Positions 1 to 5,220 of a stretch of DNA of 5,220 bases are shown here, piece by piece. The stretch's first letter is position 1. Every line of letters starts with the position of its first letter. The stretch lies in the NCBI GenBank assembly GCA_002746235.1, contig NVWJ01000005.1:207747-212966 (forward strand). The letters are read 5' to 3'. The position numbers and the translations under genes were made by a program. Origin of the DNA: Planctomycetota bacterium (GTDB taxonomy: Bacteria; Planctomycetota; UBA1135). The notes under the pieces are model-generated. The model worked only from the letters and a program-made list of their open reading frames with translations, was not told the DNA's origin and made no database searches.

Positions 1-816
1 ATCAAAGGAATAGCTGCGCTGAGCACCGAGTTCATCGGTTGCGTCGAAATCGAAGTCTCCGAACCAGATTGGAGATTTATAGGCAGCACCTGCACTCCAA
101 CCATGACGACCTTGCCAATAGACGCCAATCTTGAAACCCATGCCTAGTGCGGTTTCTGCGTCCTTATTGATGGGATAGCTTGGAAAGCCATCGCCATTAG
201 CATCGTCCGGATTAGTACCGCTAAACGGACTGACTGCAAGCGTTCCAACGTTGAGAGTTGGCGCAAAAGCTACGGTCCACTCGCTGTCTAGGCGACGCGC
301 AATAGTGGGCGAAATCTGAAGCAGAGTGTATTCCGAAAAGATGGCTCCGAATCCCATGCCTGCTGGCGGCTGCGGAGTCAGGATTGGATTGTTTGGATCC
401 ACGGCATAGTCGACCCCAAACCCGCTGATGCCATACATGGCAATTCCGTAAAGCCAATCAGAGTTTTTCGGCGCGTTCACCATGACAAAGCTTGGTATGT
501 AAGCGGTTGAGGTTTGACTTTCTGATTCACCAGAAAGATTACTTGCTGGGAATCCAGGGCCGAAACTACCCGCATTTACCGAAGATGAGAGCGATGTGGT
601 TGGTGAAAAGGCAACCAACGACATGCTGAAACGGCGGGTTTGGTCTTCTGGCAATCCACCCATTGCAGCGGGGTTCCAATGGAGCGCTCCGATAGGCTCG
701 ACCGCAAGGCCCGCACCGACGCCGCCCATGCCCTGGTTGACGGCACCCATACCGTCCAAAACATGGCCGCTTTGAGCCAACAATGGTGTTATTAAGAGGC
801 TGACAAGGTAAAGCAT
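1..816 (-). CDS. FadL/OmpP1-type outer-membrane transport protein, N-terminal part (cut by window edge)
   Basis: The frame is open for 272 codons from the ATG at 816-814 to base 1, so the C-terminus and stop lie outside; FadL-family proteins usually have about 380-480 residues. In this family a 14-strand outer-membrane barrel with an N-terminal plug takes up hydrophobic compounds such as long-chain fatty acids. Seen here: a hydrophobic leader (residues 1-14, ending LLA, likely cleaved before Gln15), then the plug with a glycine-rich stretch GAVNQGMGGVGAGLAVEP (24-41) and the family's NPA motif (48-50). After that come alternating amphipathic segments typical of beta strands, for example GFKIGVYWQGRHGWSAGAAY (227-246). 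A DANGDG loop (205-210) resembles a calcium-binding loop. The leader lacks the usual basic residues. Only a weak GGA lies 6 bases before the ATG, and a stop at 855-853 limits the frame upstream. The substrate cannot be told. The family call is firm; the exact start is less so. Confidence 0.88.
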   Translation of the reverse strand, partial: MLYLVSLLITPLLAQSGHVLDGMGAVNQGMGGVGAGLAVEPIGALHWNPAAMGGLPEDQTRRFSMSLVAFSPTTSLSSSVNAGSFGPGFPASNLSGESESQTSTAYIPSFVMVNAPKNSDWLYGIAMYGISGFGVDYAVDPNNPILTPQPPAGMGFGAIFSEYTLLQISPTIARRLDSEWTVAFAPTLNVGTLAVSPFSGTNPDDANGDGFPSYPINKDAETALGMGFKIGVYWQGRHGWSAGAAYKSPIWFGDFDFDATDELGAQRSYSFD

Positions 817-831
817 GATTTTCCATCGGCC

Positions 832-850
832 AAAGAAACTGGTTTTCTTT
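832..850. repeat. 7-bp inverted repeat upstream of the FadL-like gene
   Basis: AAAGAAA (832-838) and TTTCTTT (844-850) are perfect inverse complements around a 5-base spacer. The site ends 15 bases before the ATG of the FadL-like gene, so it would lie in the 5' leader of its mRNA or in its promoter region. It is A+T-rich and would be a weak hairpin. It could be an operator half-site pair or a chance palindrome, and no known regulator site is recognised. Confidence 0.35.
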
Positions 851-903
851 ATTCAGTAATAAAAAGAGCAGCCGCAAAAGGGGGTTCGATTAAGCCTGGC
901 CTC

Positions 904-1072
904 GCTTAGGCAAGCTCTGATTTAGTCCGGCGAGAGAGGCCGTGGATCGAAATCGATTGCCCCAAGGCGTGAATCGAAGGCTGTAGTGTCGCTACAGCCA
1001 AGATGAAGCAACGCTGTGGCAGACGATTTCGGCCGCGGAGTCGCCGTCAGACTAAATCAGAGTTTCCTTAGC
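904..1072. repeat. Long imperfect palindrome with terminal inverted repeats (MITE-like element or structured RNA)
   Basis: The two arms pair along almost their whole length. The core is a perfect 13-base inverted repeat, CTCTGATTTAGTC (915-927) with GACTAAATCAGAG (1050-1062). Inward the pairing continues: 928-933 with 1041-1046 after a 3-base bulge, 938-941 with 1031-1034, 949-955 with 1024-1030, 958-961 with 1018-1021, 963-964 with 1015-1016, 967-970 with 1011-1014, and the apical hairpin 979-986 with 992-999. Outward, 912-914 pairs with 1063-1065, 908-910 with 1066-1068 and 904-906 with 1070-1072. That is about 56 Watson-Crick and 2 G-T pairs by hand. A direct repeat CTTAG stands at 905-909 and 1067-1071, possibly a target-site duplication; the right copy contains the stop codon of the ABC gene. 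No transposase is encoded. It could be a non-autonomous mobile element, a structured RNA, or an mRNA 3'-end structure. The structure is visible in the sequence; its nature is inferred. Confidence 0.7.
979..999. repeat. Perfect 8-bp apical hairpin
   Basis: GGCTGTAG (979-986) and CTACAGCC (992-999) pair perfectly around the loop TGTCG. This is the tip of the long palindrome described at 904-1072, separated from the lower stem by an unpaired 8 x 11 base internal loop. Neither strand has a T-run after it, so it does not look like an intrinsic terminator. As an independent small stem it would be among the most stable local folds in the gap. Confidence 0.7.
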
Positions 1073-2843
1073 CCTCGGCGTATTGCAAGGCCACCAAACA
1101 GGCGTAGAGGCCGTTTTGCGCCATCAACTGGTCATGTGTGCCTTGCTCAGCCAGTTCCCCCAGATGGAAAACTAGAATTCGATCGGCGTCACGCACGGTG
1201 CTGAGGCGGTGGGCGATGGCCAGCGAGGTGCGGCCTTGCATGATGTCGTGCACCGCTTCCTGCAGAATATGCTCGGTGTGCGAATCGACATTGCTGGTGG
1301 CTTCGTCGAGAACTAGGACTCGCGGCGATGCGGCAAGGACACGCGCAAAGGAGATCAGCTGTTTCTCTCCAGCGGAAAGGTTGCGGCCGCGTTCACGCAC
1401 TGGTTCGTGCCATCCGCCTGGGAAGCGGCTGACTAGTTGGTCGAGGTGCAGTCGGGTGGCCGCAGCGATGGCTTTTTCTTCACTTACATTGGGATTGCCC
1501 AAGCGAATGTTTTCAAGGATGTCTCCCTCAAAAAGGAATACGTCTTGTGGCACCAGGCCGATGCGTTTGCGTAGATCGCGCACTTCGTAATCACGCAGAT
1601 CAATCCCGTCGAGAGTGATGCTCCCTTCATTCGGATCGTAAAGGCGAGTCAGCAATTTAAAGACCGTGGTTTTGCCCGCGCCGGTAGCTCCAACCAAGGC
1701 CACTTTTTCACCGGGCGCAACCGTGAAGCTGACCTTCTTCATCACTGGGTTCTTTGGGTCGTAGCCAAAGGTGACGTTGTCAAATCGAATTTCACCCAAG
1801 ACTTCTGGCGGACTTTTAGGCGTATCGGTTTCGGGCAGGCGTTCCGCTTCATCGAGTAAATCGAATATGCGACGCGCGGCGGTCATGGCATTCTGCATGA
1901 CGGTGTACTTCAAGCTGAGTTCATTCAAGGGATGAAAGAACTTCTGCATGTAATCGATGAAGGCGAACAGCACCCCCAAGGTTAATCCTCCTTGAACCCC
2001 GGTTTGCACCCAGTTCTCAGCCACTAAACCGCCTCCGTACCACAGAATAATCGCCACTGTGAAGGAGGAAAGCATTTCCACCGTGGTGGATAAAGTGGTC
2101 TCCCACCACACGGTTTTAAGTTGAGAGGAGCGAACGTCGCCGTTGATGGCGCCGTACGAGGTCACCGTTTCCGCCTCGCGATTGAACATTTGTAAGACGC
2201 TCATTCCACTGATGCGTTCATGCAGGAAGCCGTTCATCTCCGACAGTTTGGCGCGCATCAAAACATAAGCGCTACGTACCCGCATACGGATGAGCAAGGT
2301 CAGGCCAAGCAACACCGGCACCACCAAAATCGCAACCAAGGCCAGTTTGACATGCAAGGTGAACAGGATGACTAGGGTCGCAATGAGGAACATCAGGTCG
2401 CCGAGAATGGTGACCACTCCACTGCTAAACAGTTCTTGTAGGGCCTCGACATCGGTGGTCACGCGACCAATCAAACGCCCGGTTGGTGTGCGGTCGAAGT
2501 AAGAGGCTGGCAGTTGTTGCAGGTGACGGAAAATCGCAATGCGCAAATCGAGCAATGCATTTTGACCGCCGGTTTCTACAGCCAATGCTTGCGAGCGGCG
2601 CAGTAGGGCGTCGACCAGAGCAATGCCACCGAATGCGATGAGCAATGGGTAATAACCGCTTAAATCGCCGATTGCGAGGTGTTGGTCGATGGCTAGCTTG
2701 ATGAGCCAAGGCATGGTCAGACGGCATGCCGAGACCAACATTAAGATGCCGAGACCTTTCCACAGCCATCTTTGGTGTGGTGCAACAAATACCCAAAGGC
2801 GCTTGACTAGGCCTTTATCGAATGCGGCGCCGGCCTTATCCAA
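1068..2843 (-). CDS. ABC exporter half-transporter, MdlB/YheH-like subunit (catalytic Walker B, degenerate signature)
   Basis: This 591-residue protein has one transmembrane domain fused to one ATPase domain, the usual size for an exporter half-transporter in the inner membrane. Six hydrophobic segments lie at about 28-53, 64-83, 143-162, 166-187, 253-277 and 286-305. The ATPase domain shows an A-loop tyrosine (Tyr361), Walker A GATGAGKT (385-392), Q-loop Gln433, Walker B ending Asp513 with catalytic Glu514, D-loop SNVD (517-520) and H-loop His545. The signature is LSAGE (489-493) rather than LSGGQ. A full Walker B with a poor signature is expected of the subunit that supplies the catalytic residues in a heterodimer with one degenerate site. 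Its partner is the gene just upstream, which it overlaps by 8 bases, so translation is probably coupled. The start is TTG at 2843-2841, backed by a strong ribosome-binding site; the first internal Met is residue 35, already in the first membrane helix. Substrate unknown; drugs or lipids are typical of the family. Confidence 0.95.
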   Translation of the reverse strand: MDKAGAAFDKGLVKRLWVFVAPHQRWLWKGLGILMLVSACRLTMPWLIKLAIDQHLAIGDLSGYYPLLIAFGGIALVDALLRRSQALAVETGGQNALLDLRIAIFRHLQQLPASYFDRTPTGRLIGRVTTDVEALQELFSSGVVTILGDLMFLIATLVILFTLHVKLALVAILVVPVLLGLTLLIRMRVRSAYVLMRAKLSEMNGFLHERISGMSVLQMFNREAETVTSYGAINGDVRSSQLKTVWWETTLSTTVEMLSSFTVAIILWYGGGLVAENWVQTGVQGGLTLGVLFAFIDYMQKFFHPLNELSLKYTVMQNAMTAARRIFDLLDEAERLPETDTPKSPPEVLGEIRFDNVTFGYDPKNPVMKKVSFTVAPGEKVALVGATGAGKTTVFKLLTRLYDPNEGSITLDGIDLRDYEVRDLRKRIGLVPQDVFLFEGDILENIRLGNPNVSEEKAIAAATRLHLDQLVSRFPGGWHEPVRERGRNLSAGEKQLISFARVLAASPRVLVLDEATSNVDSHTEHILQEAVHDIMQGRTSLAIAHRLSTVRDADRILVFHLGELAEQGTHDQLMAQNGLYACLVALQYAEG

Positions 2844-4641
2844 GAGGCTCCTCCCCTAGTTCTTCACGCAAGCTAGCGCGCTCTTGCTGGCGCTGATACA
2901 ACGCTGCATAAGCTCCTTGCTGCTGCAGTAACTCGGCATGATTTCCACGCTCGATGATACGCCCTTCTTCCATCACCACAATGTGATCGGCATGCTGCAC
3001 CGTAGCCACCCGATGCGCCACCAGCACGGTAGTGCACTCAGCAAAAAATCCCTTTAACCCTTTGAGGATTTCATCGGTGGTGCTGGCGTCGACGGCAGAG
3101 AAGGGGTCGTCCAGCAGCAAAACTTTGGGCCTTAAAAGCAGTACGCGTGCTAAAGCCGTGCGTTGCCGTTGTCCGCCGGACAAGTTCAAACCGCGTTCGC
3201 CGACTAAGGTGTCATAACCTTCTGGAAGCTGCACTAAATCCTGCTCCAAACGACTCGCCTTAATCGCATCTGCAATTTCTTCCGCCGAGGCACCTGGCCG
3301 CCCCAGCGCTACGTTCTCAGCCAAACTCATGCTGAACAAGAAAGCCTCTTGCGGCACATAACCAATCTGTTCACGCAACTCCTTCAGGCGATAGGCGTGC
3401 GCATCTTTTCCACCGAAGAACACCGTGTTCTCCTCTACCTCCAATTGACGTGCCAGTGCTCGCAACAGAATGCTTTTGCCAGAACCGGTGGCACCGACCA
3501 CGCCCAAAACGCTTCCACTCGGAATGTCGATGTTCACCTGGTCCAAAACCGTGCGCGGCTCACCTTTGGCATTTTCAAGCACGATGGTGAGGTCCTTGAT
3601 GGCGATTTCGCCTTGCCCCAAATCCACTTCACGGCCTTGCTCCAAGGATGGTTCCACATCTAAGATTTCTCCGACGCGTCGAAGTGCAGCCGTGCCGCGT
3701 TGCAAGGAGCTGATCACGAAACCCAAAACTCCGGTCGGCGCAGCAAGCATATTCAGATAAAACACCATCGCAACAAAGTCGCCGAGGCTAATCGTGCCGC
3801 GGGCTGCCATCGGACCGCCGACTAGAAGCACAATCAAGGTGCTGGTGGAGCCGAGCAAATTCATATTCACTCCCATCCATGCGCGTTGTCCGGTGAGGCG
3901 GAGATTAATATCGCGATAAGTGGTGCAGCGCCGACGGAAACGGTCGAGATCAAAGTCTTCCAAGGCTAAAGATCGCACCACCATGCCGCCCGACAGGCTT
4001 TCCTCCACCTTGGCACTGACTTCACCAAGAGCTTCTTGCGAGGCCCGCGAATCTATTTGGATCTTGGTGGCCAGGCGTCGGGCGCGGATGAGGAAAAACG
4101 GGAAGGGCAAAATCGCAAGGCCGGTGAGTCGGATATCGATCGAACCCATGTAACTGAGGGCTACCACGTACAGCGCAGCGGTTTCGGCGAGATAGAGGAA
4201 TACCGGCCCCATGAGAGATTGCACGAACTGGACATCGTTCACACAGCGTGACATCAACATGCCGGTAGAATTTTTGCCGTAATAGGAAGGCGACAACTTC
4301 ACTAAGTGGCCGAGCACTTGGTTGCGTAAATCATGAATACCGCGCCGGCTGTTGCCAAGCACGAACAAACGACTCACGGTACGCAGCACTGCGCCCATGA
4401 ACGCGACCGCGGCAATCCACAGTCCACCCTGCATGGCCAAACCGGTCAAACTCGCGGCATCGACACCCCCGGCGGCCGGCTCTTCGGCGGCGGTACGCAG
4501 GACATCAACCGTGCGGCCTAATAAATAGGGCACCGAAATCCGCAAAACCACCGCTCCAATCAGAGCGGTGACGCCGAGGATGTAGCGTTTACGGTAACGT
4601 CGGTAAAGCGGAGCAATCCGACGCAGTTCCTTTAGCGCCAA
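2836..4641 (-). CDS. ABC exporter half-transporter, MdlA/YheI-like subunit (degenerate Walker B, canonical signature)
   Basis: This 601-residue half-transporter joins an N-terminal membrane domain to a C-terminal ATPase domain. Hydrophobic segments lie at about 21-43, 70-92, 143-165, 168-186, 258-279 and 284-310. The ATPase domain has Walker A GATGSGKS (383-390), Q-loop Gln431, signature LSGGQ (487-491), Walker B ending Asp511-Asp512, D-loop SAVD (515-518) and H-loop His543. Position 512 is Asp where an active ATPase has the catalytic Glu, and I see no aromatic A-loop residue before Walker A (around 352-356). Both point to this subunit's own Walker motifs forming the non-hydrolysing site of a heterodimer, while its LSGGQ completes the partner's active site. 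MdlA, YheI/BmrC and TM287-type proteins share this arrangement. The start is TTG at 4641-4639: an in-frame stop lies one codon upstream at 4647-4645 and GAGG precedes it by 8 bases. The C-terminal 20 or so residues are charged. Substrate not predictable. Confidence 0.95.
   Translation of the reverse strand: MALKELRRIAPLYRRYRKRYILGVTALIGAVVLRISVPYLLGRTVDVLRTAAEEPAAGGVDAASLTGLAMQGGLWIAAVAFMGAVLRTVSRLFVLGNSRRGIHDLRNQVLGHLVKLSPSYYGKNSTGMLMSRCVNDVQFVQSLMGPVFLYLAETAALYVVALSYMGSIDIRLTGLAILPFPFFLIRARRLATKIQIDSRASQEALGEVSAKVEESLSGGMVVRSLALEDFDLDRFRRRCTTYRDINLRLTGQRAWMGVNMNLLGSTSTLIVLLVGGPMAARGTISLGDFVAMVFYLNMLAAPTGVLGFVISSLQRGTAALRRVGEILDVEPSLEQGREVDLGQGEIAIKDLTIVLENAKGEPRTVLDQVNIDIPSGSVLGVVGATGSGKSILLRALARQLEVEENTVFFGGKDAHAYRLKELREQIGYVPQEAFLFSMSLAENVALGRPGASAEEIADAIKASRLEQDLVQLPEGYDTLVGERGLNLSGGQRQRTALARVLLLRPKVLLLDDPFSAVDASTTDEILKGLKGFFAECTTVLVAHRVATVQHADHIVVMEEGRIIERGNHAELLQQQGAYAALYQRQQERASLREELGEEPLG
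2848..2856 (-). promoter_or_regulatory. Strong ribosome-binding site that fixes a TTG start
   Basis: On the minus strand the bases read GGGGAGGAG, then CCTC, then TTG at 2843-2841. The GGAGG core (2854-2850) sits 6 bases before the TTG, which is good Shine-Dalgarno spacing. It lies inside the last codons of the upstream exporter gene, supporting the 8-base overlap and the TTG start of the downstream subunit. Confidence 0.7.
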
Positions 4642-4644
4642 AGG

Positions 4645-5220
4645 CTAGACCTCAGCCGGAGTGGCCAAGAACATGCCTTCGCGGAAGGAAGAAATGCGTC
4701 CGGTAAAGGCCGATGCTGCAACCGTAAGCGGGCTTGCCAAGTACAGTTGACCAGGACCACTGCGCCCCGCAAAGTTGCGGTTAATCGCACTCACAGTGAC
4801 TTCCTCGCTAGTCTCGGAAACGCCCGGTCCGCACCCAATGCATGCTCCACAACCAGGTTCAATCAAGGTCACACCCACGCTTTCAAACAACTCAATCCAT
4901 CCCTGCTCACGCGCATAATCTTGCACGCGCTTGCTGCCAAACTGAATGAAGAATTCGGAACCGTCCTTCACTTTCAAACCTGCAGCTTTGGCTTCCGCGC
5001 AAACTTTGGCGTAGAAATGGAAGTCATCGATCTTGCCTGCAGTGCAGGAACCGCCGTACGCGATATCGATTTTCACTTCCTCTAGCTCGGAAATTTCCTT
5101 GCCATAGGTTGGGTCGCCCGGAGTGGCCACGCGCGGTTTGATCAACGACAAGTCCACTTCGAAACGTCCGCCTTTGTACACCGCGTCTTCATCTGGGAAC
5201 ACAAAGGTTGCGGCGATTTC
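4645..5220 (-). CDS. Aconitase-family [4Fe-4S] hydro-lyase, C-terminal part (3-isopropylmalate dehydratase large-subunit-like; cut by window edge)
   Basis: The last 191 codons are visible; the frame stays open to base 5220, so the start lies outside, and the GTG at 5202 is internal (residue 7). Enzymes of this superfamily isomerise hydroxy-acids such as citrate or isopropylmalate through a [4Fe-4S] cluster in the cytoplasm. Counting from the window edge, the cluster cysteines are Cys59 in GGSCTAGK and Cys124 and Cys127 in EPGCGACIGCGPG; an extra Cys130 follows. SAINRNFAGRSG (144-155) and LYLASPLTVAASAFTGRI (159-176) are the family's conserved C-terminal segments, with the substrate-binding RNF..R residues. 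The usual GSCTN has Ala in place of Asn, marking a divergent subfamily. The protein ends soon after the large domain, and no small swivelling domain follows in this window. LeuC-like is the best guess; an aconitase or homoaconitase relative is possible. The exporter gene begins 3 bases after the stop, suggesting co-transcription. Confidence 0.88.
   Translation of the reverse strand, partial: EIAATFVFPDEDAVYKGGRFEVDLSLIKPRVATPGDPTYGKEISELEEVKIDIAYGGSCTAGKIDDFHFYAKVCAEAKAAGLKVKDGSEFFIQFGSKRVQDYAREQGWIELFESVGVTLIEPGCGACIGCGPGVSETSEEVTVSAINRNFAGRSGPGQLYLASPLTVAASAFTGRISSFREGMFLATPAEV
4650..4653 (-). promoter_or_regulatory. Ribosome-binding site before the TTG start of the first exporter subunit
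   Basis: On the minus strand GAGG is followed by 8 bases and then TTG (4641-4639). The site overlaps the last codons of the aconitase-family gene, whose TAG stop (4647-4645) lies between it and the start. This supports the TTG start, since no start codon is possible further upstream in this frame beyond the stop. Confidence 0.5.

Larger units (their letters stand above)
817..1067. other. Intergenic gap between the exporter genes and the FadL-like gene
   Basis: These 251 bases hold no convincing protein gene on either strand. The right two thirds (904 onward) are filled by a long imperfect palindrome. The left third (817-903) should hold the promoter and leader of the FadL-like gene. On the minus strand it contains a T-rich run (about 862-870) and a possible TTGCGG / 17 bases / GAATAA pair, which is too weak a match to call a promoter. 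No stem followed by a T-tract is found on either strand, so no intrinsic terminator can be called for the exporter transcript. Confidence 0.6.

Noticed and set aside
221..457. Minus-strand open frame of 78 codons
   Set aside because: It lies wholly inside the FadL-like gene in another frame and its product has no recognisable features.
566..877. Open frame of about 100 codons on the minus strand with an ATG at 826-824 or further upstream
   Set aside because: It overlaps the N-terminus of the FadL-like gene in another frame. Its product is rich in Arg, Cys and His without family motifs, while the frame from 816 gives a leader, a glycine-rich plug and the NPA motif.
853..881. Promoter TTGCGG / 17 bases / GAATAA on the minus strand before the FadL-like gene
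   Set aside because: The spacing is right but the hexamers match the consensus too poorly to report.
891..911. Short stem TAAGC / GCTTA next to the long palindrome
   Set aside because: Only 5 pairs around an 8-base loop, with no T-tract, and it competes with the outer stem of the larger structure.
979..999. Intrinsic terminator for the exporter transcript
   Set aside because: The stem is good but neither strand has a T-run directly after it.
904..1072. Integron attC site
   Set aside because: It is a bulged palindrome of about the right kind, but lacks the paired GTTRRRY and RYYYAAC core sites, and no integrase or cassette-like gene is nearby.
1016..1590. Plus-strand open frames opposite the ATPase domain of the downstream exporter subunit
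   Set aside because: Arg- and Ser-rich products mirroring conserved codons of the ABC gene; they are antisense shadows.
4747..5085. Plus-strand open frame of 112 codons opposite the aconitase-family gene
   Set aside because: The minus-strand frame carries all the aconitase motifs; this product matches nothing known and has no ribosome-binding site that I can see.

Overview
The window looks like ordinary chromosomal DNA of a diderm (Gram-negative) bacterium with moderate GC content. The diderm call rests on a FadL-type outer-membrane protein at the left edge. The divergent aconitase-family enzyme at the right edge (GSCTAGK and CGACIGCGPG motifs, rather than the classical LeuC or AcnA forms) resembles, from memory, proteins annotated in Verrucomicrobiota, Planctomycetota and Myxococcota. 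I lean weakly towards Verrucomicrobiota but cannot prove it from sequence alone.

Layout: all four protein genes lie on the minus strand, so transcription runs from right to left. First comes the C-terminal part of an aconitase-family [4Fe-4S] hydro-lyase (4645-5220, cut by the right edge). Three bases after its stop begins an ABC half-transporter of 601 codons (2836-4641). Its end overlaps by 8 bases the start of a second ABC half-transporter of 591 codons (1068-2843). A 251-base gap follows (817-1067). Last is the N-terminal 272 codons of a FadL/OmpP1-type outer-membrane protein (1-816), which runs off the left edge.

How the genes work together: the two half-transporters form a heterodimeric type IV ABC exporter of the MdlA/MdlB (YheI/YheH, TM287/288) kind. 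The sequence supports the usual asymmetric pair of ATP sites. The upstream protein has Asp-Asp at Walker B and a canonical LSGGQ. The downstream protein has Asp-Glu at Walker B and a degenerate LSAGE signature. Both subunits appear to start at TTG. The aconitase-family gene is close enough to share their transcript, but no functional link is evident. The FadL-like gene is separated by the gap and is probably its own unit.

The most unusual non-coding signal is in the gap. A long imperfect palindrome (904-1072) has about 58 possible base pairs, a perfect 13-base inverted repeat, a perfect 8-bp apical hairpin, and a 5-base direct repeat CTTAG at its two ends. It begins exactly at the stop codon of the second ABC gene and lacks a T-tract. 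It could be a small non-autonomous mobile element (MITE-like) or a structured RNA. Apart from this I see no CRISPR array, tRNA, rRNA, transposase or defence gene.
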